Assembly: GCF_028622115.1 (NCBI RefSeq)
Contig: NZ_CP097263.1
Location: forward strand, 3,720,001-3,784,000
DNA from: Kutzneria chonburiensis
Lineage (GTDB): Bacteria > Actinomycetota > Actinomycetes > Mycobacteriales > Pseudonocardiaceae
Reading direction: 5' to 3'
DNA: 64,000 nucleotides
The translations under genes were made by a program, and so were the position numbers. Shown here piece by piece: positions 34,138-42,965 of this stretch. The stretch's first letter is position 1. Each line of letters begins with the position of its first letter. The notes beneath the pieces are model-generated. The model did not search any database. It saw nothing but the letters and a program-made list of their open reading frames with translations, and was not told the origin of the DNA.

Positions 34138-34953
34138 ATGAACGGTGACCTGAGCTGGGTGCCGCCGGAGGTCGACCCGACCATCCCCCATCCGGCCCGG
34201 GTCTACGACTACTGGCTCGGCGGGGCGTCCAACTTCGCTGCCGACCGCGAGCTGGCCGAGAAGATCAACAAGATGATGCCCGGTGTCCCCCAGGCGGCCC
34301 GGTTCAACCGGGCCTTCCTGCGCCGGGCCGCCATCTTCATGGTCCGGTCGGGCGTGCGGCAGTTCCTCGACGTCGGCTCCGGCCTGCCGACCTCGGGCAA
34401 TCTGCACGAGATCGTGCAGCAGCAGGACCCGTCCTGCCGGGTGGTGTACGTCGACCGCGACCCGATCGCCGTGGCGCACAGCGAACTGCTGCTCCGGGGC
34501 AACGACAACGCCGCCGTGGTGCACGCCGACGCCCGCGACCACGCGAACATCCTGGGGTCGGACGAAGTCAAGCGGCTGCTGGACTTCTCCCAGCCCGTCG
34601 GCCTGTTCATGTTGCTGCTGCTGCACTTCATGCCGGACGAGTGGGACCCCGCCGGGGTGGTCGCCGGCTACCGCGACGCGATCCCGTCCGGCAGCTACTT
34701 CGCCGCCTCGCACGTGGCCGCCGACGGCGACGTGCGCAACCTCGGCGACGCCGTCAAGGTGTACGACCAGAACACCCACAACCAGCCCTTCCCGCGCACC
34801 CACGCCGAGGTGCTGCGGTTCTTCGACGGGTTCGACCTGGTCGAACCCGGTGTCGTCGGCTGTCCGATGTGGCGGCCGGACGGCATGGGCGGCATCTCCG
34901 ACGACCCGGGCATCAACTCCCTTCCCTACGCCGGGGTGGCCATCAAGCCTTAG
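34138..34953 (+). CDS. SAM-dependent methyltransferase, PF04672 (DUF574) family
   Basis: A 271-residue protein of the actinomycete-specific PF04672 family: PPEVDPTIPHPARVYDYWLGGASNFAADRE at the start, SAM site FLDVGSGLPTSGNLHE, VVYVDRDPIAVAHS and the partner strand HADARDHANIL. Streptomycetes and relatives encode dozens of these; few have known targets. ATG 34138 follows GAGGTGGGGC. Its stop codon overlaps the stop of the convergent NlpC/P60 gene. Confidence 0.92.
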   Translation: MNGDLSWVPPEVDPTIPHPARVYDYWLGGASNFAADRELAEKINKMMPGVPQAARFNRAFLRRAAIFMVRSGVRQFLDVGSGLPTSGNLHEIVQQQDPSCRVVYVDRDPIAVAHSELLLRGNDNAAVVHADARDHANILGSDEVKRLLDFSQPVGLFMLLLLHFMPDEWDPAGVVAGYRDAIPSGSYFAASHVAADGDVRNLGDAVKVYDQNTHNQPFPRTHAEVLRFFDGFDLVEPGVVGCPMWRPDGMGGISDDPGINSLPYAGVAIKP

Positions 34954-35864
34954 AGGCGACGGATTCCCCACAACCCGGCCGCGTACGGGCCGTCGTCGTC
35001 CAGCACGCTTCGCCCGCTGGAGTCGCCGAAACTGGGGCCGTTGGGCGTGCCGCGCGAGGCGATGAAACGCTGCTGGCCGGCGTCGTCGACCCCGAGGTAG
35101 ATGCCGACGTGGTCGACGGTTCCCTTGTTGCCGTCGGTGCTGAACAGCAGCAGATCCCCGGGCTGGGCCAGATAACGGGTCTGGGGCTGGCCGACGGCGT
35201 TGTCGGCGATGGCCGCGCCGAGCGGGGCCTTCGGCATCTCCGGCGGGGTGCGCGGCAAGCCGTTGTCACCGATCGGGTAGCCCATCCGGTAGCCGTAGAC
35301 CAGCCGGACGAAGCCGGCCGAGTCGACGTCGCCGAAGCGATCCTTCCTCGGTTTCACGCCACGGTTGGAGATGCCGAGGAAGTCGTTGTAGTCGGCGGCA
35401 TCGGCGTAGTGCGCGGAAGCGACGTACTGCGTTGCCACGGCAAGGATATCGGGACTGCGGTCGCCCAGCGCCTGCTCCAGCCACGGCCGGAACCAGGATT
35501 CCTTCTCGGCGCCGGATTTCCACGCCTGCGGGGCCAGGCGAACCCAGTTCGACGTGGTGACCAGGGCGCTGGTCCGCTGCGGATCGGCGAAGGTCCTGCT
35601 CGGTCCACTGAGGACCGTCGTTCGTGCGCCGTCGGTGAACATGGCCACCAGCCGGGCATGTTCGTCGAGCACGGCGGTCCGCGCTGGCCCGTCAAGGCGT
35701 ACGAAGCTGTAGTTGGTGCTGGATTGACGGGCCTGCGCGATGGCGACGACCGCCCCGTTGTCCCGGGCCCTCGTCGGCACGTCCTCGGCCTGGGCCAGAT
35801 GCACGACCGCGGCGCCGGAGGTGACCAGCGTCGTCAGCAACACTGCTGCACGGATGTGTTTCAC
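34950..35864 (-). CDS. Secreted NlpC/P60-like protein with Ser replacing the catalytic Cys
   Basis: A 304-residue exported protein. The signal peptide is MKHIRAAVLLTTLVTSGAAVVHLAQA. The C-terminal C40 fold is clear: DYNDFLGISNRGVKPRKDRFGDVDSAGFVRLVYGYRMG, QPGDLLLFS and TVDHVGIYLG. Canonical enzymes have Asp-Cys-Ser-Gly; here D181 is followed by S182 and A183, so the catalytic Cys is missing, while H252 remains. It is the last gene of the capB-capC operon (11 bases after capC), so it may bind or slowly cleave gamma-glutamyl linkages, or act as a non-catalytic wall or polymer-binding factor. Confidence 0.85.
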   Translation of the reverse strand: MKHIRAAVLLTTLVTSGAAVVHLAQAEDVPTRARDNGAVVAIAQARQSSTNYSFVRLDGPARTAVLDEHARLVAMFTDGARTTVLSGPSRTFADPQRTSALVTTSNWVRLAPQAWKSGAEKESWFRPWLEQALGDRSPDILAVATQYVASAHYADAADYNDFLGISNRGVKPRKDRFGDVDSAGFVRLVYGYRMGYPIGDNGLPRTPPEMPKAPLGAAIADNAVGQPQTRYLAQPGDLLLFSTDGNKGTVDHVGIYLGVDDAGQQRFIASRGTPNGPSFGDSSGRSVLDDDGPYAAGLWGIRRL

Positions 35865-35874
35865 GGCAAGGCTC

Positions 35875-36357
35875 CTACGAGGTCGGGATCAGACCGACCA
35901 GCACACCGCTGGCCAGCACTCCGTACGAGGCGAGGGCGACGGACCCGGTGGCCAGCACGGTCACCGCGGGCGGCTGGCGAACCAGTTGGTAGGCAATGAG
36001 TCCCGGCACCACGAAGCCCAGCGTCTCGTGCACGTACAGCAGCGGATAATGGTCCTGTATCAGCACGAACACTGTTGTCTGCAAGAGAACCCCGAGTAGC
36101 ACGACCGCGGCGAACTGCCGTTTGCCGTACAGGATCACGATTTTGCTCAGGCCGACGGTGGCCAGATACGTCAGCGCCGTGGTGAGCACCACGAGTGCGG
36201 CCCGACGGTAGTCCTCGACCAGGGTCAGGGCCAGCCAGCCCGGGGTGATCATGCCGCCCGGCGACAGGTTCGTGGTCAGGTAGCACAGCAGGGAGAACAA
36301 CAACCCGATGGCCAACCCCAGGGTGGCCACCTCCGGCGACAGCTCCTGGCTGATCAT
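35875..36357 (-). CDS. capC: Poly-gamma-glutamate synthase membrane subunit CapC/PgsC
   Basis: A 160-residue integral membrane protein: LGLAIGLLFSLLCYLTTNLSPGGMITPGWLAL, then YRRAALVVLTTALTYLATVGLSKIVILYGKRQFAAVVLLGVLL and further helices. This matches PgsC/CapC (usually about 150 residues), which with CapB forms the membrane gamma-polyglutamate synthase. The ATG overlaps the capB stop by four bases (ATGA), the usual capB-capC arrangement. Confidence 0.9.
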   Translation of the reverse strand: MISQELSPEVATLGLAIGLLFSLLCYLTTNLSPGGMITPGWLALTLVEDYRRAALVVLTTALTYLATVGLSKIVILYGKRQFAAVVLLGVLLQTTVFVLIQDHYPLLYVHETLGFVVPGLIAYQLVRQPPAVTVLATGSVALASYGVLASGVLVGLIPTS

Positions 36358-37529
36358 AGCCGCTCCAGTGTTTCCAGTTGGGCGAGCAGCACTTCGCCCT
36401 GGCCGTGGATGTTGCCGATGGCCGCGAGCGAGGCCTGACCGTCGATGCCGGCGACGAGCGCGTCCAACAGCTCGGGCGCGCTGCGCCGGCCGCCGAGATC
36501 GACCACCCGCGGCCGCCACGAGGACGGGATGGCGGTCAGCGCGCTGCGGGTCGGCTCCCCGATCAGCAGCACGCGATCCGGTTGCAGCCGCGGGATCAAA
36601 GCGCCCATCTGCCCGTTGCGCTCGATCCGGTCCGGCCGGCAGTTGATCACGATGTGCAGCGGCCGGCCGATCGCGCCGTGGTCGAGCAGGTGCTCGATGT
36701 TCATCACGGTCGACTCGGGATCGTTGGCCGCGAACACGTTCGCGAAGTGCAGCCGCTTGCCGCCGGCGGCGTAGCGGTCCACCCGCAGCACGCCGGGATC
36801 GGGCGGCGCGGCCCACATGCCCTCCATCGCGGCGGCGCGGTCGATGTCCAGCAGCTCGGCCACTTTCAGCGCGATGGCCACGTTCTCCTTGAACGTGATC
36901 CAGTCGAACGCCGCCAGCTCCTGGTCGGTCACGTCCTCGGGATCGACGGCGATCAGCCGGCAGTTCCGCTTGTCCGCCTCTTCCTGGAGGATGGGTAAAC
37001 GCTCGCGTTCAGCCGTGACACACACGCCGCCGACCGGCATCGACCGACACAGCGACCGGGCCACGTCGTCCAGCGTCGGCCCCATCTCGGCCAGGTGGTC
37101 CTCGCGCACGTTGCACAGCACGCCGATGTCCGAGCGGATCAGCTTGGTCTGGTTGATTTCCTGCAACGGCGGCGCGACGGCCATGCACTCCATCACCAGC
37201 ACGTCCGGGTCGTAGCCGGCGGCCCGCCGCACGATGGCGATCTGCTCGACCACGTTGGCAATGTTGAACTTCCGGTGCACCGGCTCCTCTCGGGCGTCGG
37301 GATGGATGAAACGCGCGGCGGTGCCGGTGGTTTTGGCGACCGTCACCAGACCACCGCCCCGAAGCGCACCGGCGCACAGCCGGGTGATCGACGACTTGCC
37401 GCGGATCCCGTTGACCAGCACGCGATGCGTGATGCGGGCCAGGTTCTTGTCGTGCCGGCGCTGTTCGACGATGCCGCATACCAGCAGCGCCAGGCAGGAC
37501 AGCGCGAAAACCGTGTAGAGGAAACGCAT
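36354..37529 (-). CDS. capB: Poly-gamma-glutamate synthase CapB/PgsB (Mur-ligase family)
   Basis: A 391-residue ATP-dependent amide ligase that extends a gamma-linked glutamate chain. The N-terminal membrane anchor is MRFLYTVFALSCLALLVCGI, the ATP-binding motif is VNGIRGKSSITRL, and VAKTTGTAARFI, VMECMAVAPPLQE and CNVREDHLAEMG are diagnostic of PgsB. ATG 37529 is eight bases from the stop of the sensor-like gene upstream. The operon has no capA/pgsA (export phosphoesterase-like) and no capE among its genes in this window. Confidence 0.93.
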   Translation of the reverse strand: MRFLYTVFALSCLALLVCGIVEQRRHDKNLARITHRVLVNGIRGKSSITRLCAGALRGGGLVTVAKTTGTAARFIHPDAREEPVHRKFNIANVVEQIAIVRRAAGYDPDVLVMECMAVAPPLQEINQTKLIRSDIGVLCNVREDHLAEMGPTLDDVARSLCRSMPVGGVCVTAERERLPILQEEADKRNCRLIAVDPEDVTDQELAAFDWITFKENVAIALKVAELLDIDRAAAMEGMWAAPPDPGVLRVDRYAAGGKRLHFANVFAANDPESTVMNIEHLLDHGAIGRPLHIVINCRPDRIERNGQMGALIPRLQPDRVLLIGEPTRSALTAIPSSWRPRVVDLGGRRSAPELLDALVAGIDGQASLAAIGNIHGQGEVLLAQLETLERL

Positions 37530-37537
37530 CCGTGCTC

Positions 37538-39595
37538 CTAGACCAGCTGGGGAACCGGGGCGGCGGCAGGGGTCCGCTGTCTGCGCGCGTCGTCGAGGCA
37601 CTGGCTCAGCGTGCCGATCTCGTTGAGCCGCTCCGGATAGATCACGGTCTTCAGATCCCCTTGCTCCATCAGGTTCGCAGCGGCGGCGAGACGGCGCAGC
37701 GGCCGTACGAAGCACAGGTGGTACCAGCCGAGCAGCAGCAGCCCGGCCGCACCGGCGGCCAGCGCGGCGAACAGGGCGTAGCGGCGAACCAGGTTGTCCG
37801 GCAAGGGAAGCGTGGTCAGCGGCTGCTGGAGCACGACCGTCCAGCGCAGCGGATCGGTGCTGGGCGAACCCGTCACGGTGGCGGCCGCGACGACGTACCA
37901 CTGGCCGTCGACCTGATCCGTGCCCGGCCGGCCGACACCGCCCAACGCGTCTGTTACACTTTGTTTCAGGGCCTGATCGGTCAGGGGATCAAAGGCCCGG
38001 TAGCCGTCGGCCGAGGCCAAGGTGCGCAGTCCGGAGTCGACGAGTTTGCCGTTTCCCGCGCTGCGCCGCAGGATCGAGGACAGCTTGGTCACGTCGAGCT
38101 CGCCGATCAGCACGTGCGTGCGGTCGGGCAGCGGCGTGCTGGCGTAGAGCACGGGGATGCGGCCGGCCGTGTTCTGTTGGTGCAGACCGGATCCGGTCGG
38201 TGGTCGCTCCACTGTGCGCAGTGGAGCGCGGCCGGCGTCGACCTGGACGGAGCCGTCCGCGTCGGTGACGTAGACGCTGCGGTAGCGCTTGTTCTGCGCG
38301 ATCAGGTTGGCCAGCGCCGGTTTCAGCGAGTTGACGTCGCCGGTGGCCCGGGTGGCGAAAGTCCGAAGATCACTCAGGCTGGCCGACAGCTGATCCCGCA
38401 GCGCCCCGGCGGTCACCTCGGCCAGGCCGCGCTCGCCCTGCACGACCAGGTCCGGCACGGTCGGCACGGTCTCGCCGGCGACCACGCCGACCACGGCCGA
38501 ACAGAGCAGGAGCGGCGCCACCGCCAGCAGGACGAACCGGCGCGCGGAAATCCGGCCACGCATGACCGGAAGGATCTCGTCGCGCAGCGCCGCCGACACC
38601 ACGGCGGCCTCGAAAAGCCGGTACCGGCGGCGACGGTGGCCGCCCAGCGCCTCGGCCCGCAGCCGCCGCAACGGCACCACGAAGCCGAATCCCAGCAGCA
38701 TCAGGCTGAGCAGCACCGCGGCCGCCAGCACCGCCGTCACCCAGGCGGTTTCCACCGGTGTCTGCACGTCCGCCTGTGCCGGCGCGGAGCCGACGAGGAC
38801 CAGGTTGAGACCGAGTGGCCGTGCCGGTTCACCCGTCTGAATCGGGGCGTAGACGGCAATCGGCGTCGTCCGCGAGCCATTGACCACCGGCCCCTTGCCG
38901 GCGTCGCCGACCATGCTGCCGACCGTCGTCGAGCGCCCGCTGGCCGTGGTCACGAGCTGCTGGTAGCCGGGATCGAACCGGCCGCGGGACTTGACCACCT
39001 GGCCGTCGGGCGTGGTCAGCAGCAGGGCCTCGGCCGGGTCCCCCAACAGCGTGTGGGCCGGGATCTTCAGGCCGGTGGTGACCAGGACCAGCCAGTTGGT
39101 CCCGGTCAGCGGGGCCGCGGTGAGCACCACCGTGCCGCCGGCCTGGTCGCGCACCAGCGTGACGGTGATCCGGTCGATGTCCTTGTTCGGCAACGACTCC
39201 ACCGGCACCGGTGCGCCGGTGCCGGCCAGCAGGGTGCCGGTGCCGCGCTGGACGAGGGCCAGGCCGAGGGCTTGCGGGGTGCCCCGGGTGATCGCGGCCA
39301 GCGTGCCGGCCGGCGACGGGTCCGGGTGCACGGTGTACAGGGCGCCGGCCGTGCTCAGGTCGCCGGCCACGTCGCTTATCGAATCGGCGGTGGCTCTGGC
39401 CAGGTCGTTCACGAGCAGTTCTTGTGATTGGGCCACGGCCGTCGGGCCGCCGCCGCCGCTGGCCGCGGCCGGCAACTGGATCACGCACCAGGCCACCAGC
39501 AGGACCAATGCCGCGCCGACAACTGCGAGCGGGGCTCGCAGTCCGCCCGGAAATCCACTCTCCACCGGCTCTGGGCCGGCCGAATTCGCCACCAC
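37538..39595 (-). CDS. Duplicated TM-extracellular-TM protein with C-terminal HAMP, no output domain
   Basis: A 685-residue membrane protein that heads the capBC operon. It looks like two copies of a sensor module: TM about 21-40, extracellular about 43-283, TM 284-307, a short cytoplasmic HAMP-like piece (VVPLRRLRAEALGG); then TM 352-373, extracellular 376-604 of Cache type (RYRSVYVTDADGSVQVDAG, WTVVLQQPL), TM 605-627 and a HAMP at 628-675 (FVRPLRRLAAAANLMEQGDL, LNEIGTLSQCLDDARRQ). No kinase, cyclase or chemotaxis domain follows. It may stand in for CapA or tune CapBC activity. GTG 39595 follows GGAG. Confidence 0.75.
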   Translation of the reverse strand: MVANSAGPEPVESGFPGGLRAPLAVVGAALVLLVAWCVIQLPAAASGGGGPTAVAQSQELLVNDLARATADSISDVAGDLSTAGALYTVHPDPSPAGTLAAITRGTPQALGLALVQRGTGTLLAGTGAPVPVESLPNKDIDRITVTLVRDQAGGTVVLTAAPLTGTNWLVLVTTGLKIPAHTLLGDPAEALLLTTPDGQVVKSRGRFDPGYQQLVTTASGRSTTVGSMVGDAGKGPVVNGSRTTPIAVYAPIQTGEPARPLGLNLVLVGSAPAQADVQTPVETAWVTAVLAAAVLLSLMLLGFGFVVPLRRLRAEALGGHRRRRYRLFEAAVVSAALRDEILPVMRGRISARRFVLLAVAPLLLCSAVVGVVAGETVPTVPDLVVQGERGLAEVTAGALRDQLSASLSDLRTFATRATGDVNSLKPALANLIAQNKRYRSVYVTDADGSVQVDAGRAPLRTVERPPTGSGLHQQNTAGRIPVLYASTPLPDRTHVLIGELDVTKLSSILRRSAGNGKLVDSGLRTLASADGYRAFDPLTDQALKQSVTDALGGVGRPGTDQVDGQWYVVAAATVTGSPSTDPLRWTVVLQQPLTTLPLPDNLVRRYALFAALAAGAAGLLLLGWYHLCFVRPLRRLAAAANLMEQGDLKTVIYPERLNEIGTLSQCLDDARRQRTPAAAPVPQLV

Positions 39596-39782
39596 GCGCG
39601 CGCTCCATGTTCAGGGTCCACAGAGGACGGTCAAACGCGGCGGCGGAGGTGCTGCGTTCCACTCGTACTGTCTACTTCATTGCCTATTAGAGTATGATCG
39701 GAGTCACAAGGCAAGCACTATTCGCAACGACACAACCGCGAGCGCCACCGCCAGGCAGCCCGAAACCCTCGGAGAATTCTTC

Positions 39783-40676
39783 TTGTCTGCACGGAATTGG
39801 CTGGTCACAGCGTTCGGGCTGGTCTGCGTCGCGGTGCTGGCGGTGATCAACATCCCGGACCGGATCCCCAAGGTCGACCTGGTCGAGCGAGCCTCACAGT
39901 TCGCCGCGGCCCTGCAATCGGACGCGCCGTACCGGCCACCTACGGTCCGTGAGGGAGAAACGGCCCTGTCTGGCCTGATTCCCCTGCTCACGGGCGGAAA
40001 GGACACTCAGAGTGAGCTGAAAACGCTTACTCCATTGGGTTTCACGCTGACCTCGGGCATCGATTCCACGAGCGGCCGTCGGTTCACCATGGCGGCGACC
40101 CAACCCGGCGACGAACAGGGGTGGGGCCTGTTCATCGGCGACTACGGTGCGCGAACGCGCCAGGTCATCGAGGTGCCGCACCCGAATTTCGATCTCAACA
40201 CGGAAATACTCGGCGTCCAGTTGTACCGGGCGCTGCCCGGATCCGCGGTGCTCATCGCCGGGGCCCACCGGCGGGCGGCCAACGGCACCGCCGATGTCGC
40301 GCACAACGCGAACAGCCTGTTCAACCTGGTGGCCACCGAGCTGGCCCGCAAGGGCCTGCCCCAGGTCCAGCTGCACGGCTTCGAGGACAGCAGCCTGCCC
40401 GGCACCGACGTGGTCGTGTCCGGCGGCTCCACCCCGCACACGCGTCTGCACGAGCAGATGGCCGACCACGTGGAGGCCGGCGGCATGGCGGTCTGCCGGG
40501 CCTGGCAGCAGAGCTGCGGCAACCTGGAGGGCACCACCAACGTGCAGGGACAGGCCGCCGACTCGATGGGCACGGTGTTCGCGCACATCGAGTCGGACGG
40601 CTCCGTCCGGATGGACCCTCAGCGGCGCGACCGTCTGGTGGCCGCGCTGGCCGCCGCGATCACTGCTGGCCCATAG
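39783..40676 (+). CDS. Membrane-anchored metal-hydrolase-like protein divergent from the capBC operon
   Basis: A 297-residue protein with an N-terminal anchor (NWLVTAFGLVCVAVLAVINIP). The middle carries VIEVPHPNFDLNTEILGVQLYRA with H133 and E141 as candidate metal ligands, LIAGAHRRAANG, DVAHNANSLFNLVATELA and QLHGFE with H198, then a late FAHIE. This His/Glu spacing recalls zinc amidohydrolases or carboxypeptidases, including polyglutamate hydrolase-like folds, but I do not recognise the family. TTG 39783 follows GGAG. Divergence from the capBC operon suggests cell-surface processing of its polymer. Confidence 0.6.
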   Translation: MSARNWLVTAFGLVCVAVLAVINIPDRIPKVDLVERASQFAAALQSDAPYRPPTVREGETALSGLIPLLTGGKDTQSELKTLTPLGFTLTSGIDSTSGRRFTMAATQPGDEQGWGLFIGDYGARTRQVIEVPHPNFDLNTEILGVQLYRALPGSAVLIAGAHRRAANGTADVAHNANSLFNLVATELARKGLPQVQLHGFEDSSLPGTDVVVSGGSTPHTRLHEQMADHVEAGGMAVCRAWQQSCGNLEGTTNVQGQAADSMGTVFAHIESDGSVRMDPQRRDRLVAALAAAITAGP

Positions 40677-41844
40677 CGTCGACCACCTTGGTGGTCAGGG
40701 AGGTGCTGCTCAGCTGCGTGCCGGCCTTGATGCCGTGCCAGTCGGCGGTCAGCACCACGCGCGAGCCCAGGTACTGGCCGGTGGTGGTGTCGATGATCAG
40801 CTCCTCCAGCTGGGAGTCGTGCACCAGACCGAACGCCTGCCCGTGCCGGCCGTCCAGGTCGACGTCCTGGCCGACGACCTTGAGGTCGGGCAGGTAGGCC
40901 AGCGCCTGGAAGACCGCCTTGCGCAGGTCGGTCGGGATCAGGCCGGTGTCCAGCCCGAACTGGATCCGGCGCAGCAGCTCGATGCCTTCGTCGCCCGCGG
41001 CCTCGGCCCGCAGCTTCGTGTACAGCTGCTTCGGGTCGCGGGGCAGCGCCGCCAGGTAGGCCGGGGTGGGGTCCTCGAAGTTCGCCGCCTCCTTGTCACC
41101 GAAGAACGCTCCGTCACGGGCCTTCCAGTCGCCGAGCACCATCGGGTCCGGGATGGTCGTCGACAGGTCGGCGGCCGAGCCCTTCAGGAACGTCTTGCGG
41201 CCCGAGCTGGTCCGCCGGTGCTCCCAGGTCTGGGCCTGGTCGGCCGGCACCCAGGTCTCGTAGACCTCGTCCTGGAGGTAGAGGTACTTGACGTCGTCGC
41301 CGGGCCCGTTGCCGGAACCGCCGGAGATCGCGCGGTTGCGCACGTACAGGAACTGGCCCGGCTGGAGCACCACGTCCCCGGTCTTGCTGGCCGCCTGGCT
41401 CAGCGCCTCCGCCGCCACCGCGCTGCCGATCCTCGGCTCGGGTCCGTCGCCATGAGGCACGACCGAGGGGCCGACCAGGGCGACCACCATCACGCCGACC
41501 ACCACTGCGGCCGCCACCAGCCACGCCACGTGCCCGCGCCGACGGCGCTGGAGCGGCACCACAGCGGCTGGGGCAGCCCCGGGCGCGGCCGCAGCTGCCG
41601 GCACGACCGGGGCACCCGCCACCGGCACGGCTGCCGGAGTTTCCGGCACTGCCGGAGTGCTCTCCGCGACTACCGGAGCGCTCTCCGCCTGCACGGGAGC
41701 CGTCTCCGGGGCGCGGCCCATCCGGGCCAGCAGCTTGGCCCGGCCGGCCGTGAAGGCCTCGTCGGACATCTCGGGCAGTTCCGACACCGCCCGCTTGACC
41801 ACACCGTCCTCGGCCGGCCGCAGTCCGTCACGCATCGTCCTCAC
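40660..41844 (-). CDS. CU044_5270 family membrane protein (ECF sigma partner)
   Basis: A 394-residue protein of the family annotated CU044_5270. An N-terminal cytoplasmic part (PEMSDEAFTAGRAKLLARMG) is followed by an Ala/Pro/Val-rich linker, one TM helix at about residues 108-128 (AWLVAAAVVVGVMVVALVG) and an extracellular domain (GQFLYVRNRAISGG, YETWVPADQAQTWEHRRTSSG, GLVHDSQLEELIIDTTTGQYLGS). It overlaps the sigma gene by 17 bases and probably acts as its anti-sigma or signal-sensing partner. Confidence 0.85.
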   Translation of the reverse strand: MRTMRDGLRPAEDGVVKRAVSELPEMSDEAFTAGRAKLLARMGRAPETAPVQAESAPVVAESTPAVPETPAAVPVAGAPVVPAAAAAPGAAPAAVVPLQRRRRGHVAWLVAAAVVVGVMVVALVGPSVVPHGDGPEPRIGSAVAAEALSQAASKTGDVVLQPGQFLYVRNRAISGGSGNGPGDDVKYLYLQDEVYETWVPADQAQTWEHRRTSSGRKTFLKGSAADLSTTIPDPMVLGDWKARDGAFFGDKEAANFEDPTPAYLAALPRDPKQLYTKLRAEAAGDEGIELLRRIQFGLDTGLIPTDLRKAVFQALAYLPDLKVVGQDVDLDGRHGQAFGLVHDSQLEELIIDTTTGQYLGSRVVLTADWHGIKAGTQLSSTSLTTKVVDAMGQQ

Positions 41845-42364
41845 CCTCCTGTCCGTTGATCCGCGCGCGCAGTTTGCCCCTGGCCCGGAACAGCCGGGTC
41901 CGGACGGTGGCCACCGGGGTGTCCGTCACCTCGGCCACCTCGGCCGGCGACAGGTCGGCCCAGGCCACCAGCAGCAGCACGTCCCGCTCCTCGGGCCGCA
42001 GCCCGGCCAGCGTGTCGGCCAGGTCGCCGACCAGGCTCTCGGCGTCGATGACCGCGGCCGTGCGGTCGTCGAGCCGGTCGGCCACGACCCGGCGGCCGTG
42101 GTCGCGGGCCAGCGCCCGCAGCCGGCGGCCCTCGGACCGCACGTGCTGGCGCAGCATGTTCGTGGCGATGCCGTACAGCCAGGCCCGCAGGCTGGCCCGG
42201 CTCGGGTCGAAGTCGGCCCGCCGCTCCCAGACCACGAGGAACGCCTCCGACACGAGGTCGTCGGCGACCTGCGGATCCACCCTCATGGCCAGGTACCGGT
42301 GCAGCGTCCGGGCATGGTTGTCGTACAGCTCGACCAGCTCGTCGGCGTCGCGCAGCCCCGTCAC
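41828..42364 (-). CDS. ECF-type RNA polymerase sigma factor
   Basis: A 178-residue sigma-70 family protein. Region 2 reads LVELYDNHARTLHRYLAMRVDPQVADDLVSEAFLVVWERR, and region 4 reads LRPEERDVLLLVAWADLSPAEVAEVTDTPVATVRTRLFRARGKLR. GTG 42364 is chosen because GGGAGGG lies six bases upstream; upstream codons lack family similarity. It is coupled to the CU044_5270 gene, the standard layout for this ECF group in actinomycetes. Confidence 0.93.
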   Translation of the reverse strand: MTGLRDADELVELYDNHARTLHRYLAMRVDPQVADDLVSEAFLVVWERRADFDPSRASLRAWLYGIATNMLRQHVRSEGRRLRALARDHGRRVVADRLDDRTAAVIDAESLVGDLADTLAGLRPEERDVLLLVAWADLSPAEVAEVTDTPVATVRTRLFRARGKLRARINGQEGEDDA

Positions 42365-42458
42365 CTCCGGCCCTCCCGTTCGCGCCAGCGGCGCCGTCTC
42401 ACTGCTCACCGAACATATTGGCCGGTGGCCGTCCGCGCGTTCCCGTACCGTCGGACGG

Positions 42459-42950
42459 GTGACGACTTGGCAGGAGTTCTCCGAGGTCGCGCCGAAGATC
42501 GCCGCGATCTTCCACCGGCGGCACACCGCCACCGGCAACCTGTGCTTCCTGGCCACGCTGCGTTCCGACGGCGCACCGCGGATCAGCCCGATGGAACCCC
42601 GCATCTTCGAGGGACAGCTGTGGCTCGGGGGCATGCCCGGCACCACCAAGTTCCTGGACCTGGCCCGGGATCCCCGGTTCTGCCTGCACACAGCCACAGT
42701 GGACACCGACGTGTCCGACGGGGACGCCAAGCTGTGGGGCACCGTGTACGACGTGCAGGACCTCGACCTGCACGCCCGCTATGCCGAGAACCTGTTCCAG
42801 GAAACCGGCTTCGACCTGCGCGGGCAGCGGTTCAGCCCGTTCTACGCGGCCGACCTCACCAGCGCCTCGGCGGTCGAGGTCGGCGGCGGGCACATGGACG
42901 TGACGATCTGGCGGCCGGGTGAGCCCGAGCGGGTCGTCCGCAAGCACTGA
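42459..42950 (+). CDS. Pyridoxamine 5'-phosphate oxidase family protein
   Basis: A 163-residue split-barrel flavin-type protein: FSEVAPKIAAIFHRRHTATGNLCFLATLRSDGAPRISPM, then GGMPGTTKFLDLARDPRFCLHTATVDT and DAKLWGTVYDV. These proteins bind FMN, F420 or heme and reduce or oxidise small molecules. GTG 42459 is preferred. It is divergent from the ECF gene with about 95 bases between, which must hold both promoters. Confidence 0.88.
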   Translation: MTTWQEFSEVAPKIAAIFHRRHTATGNLCFLATLRSDGAPRISPMEPRIFEGQLWLGGMPGTTKFLDLARDPRFCLHTATVDTDVSDGDAKLWGTVYDVQDLDLHARYAENLFQETGFDLRGQRFSPFYAADLTSASAVEVGGGHMDVTIWRPGEPERVVRKH

Positions 42951-42965
42951 CGGCTCCTGACGGCA

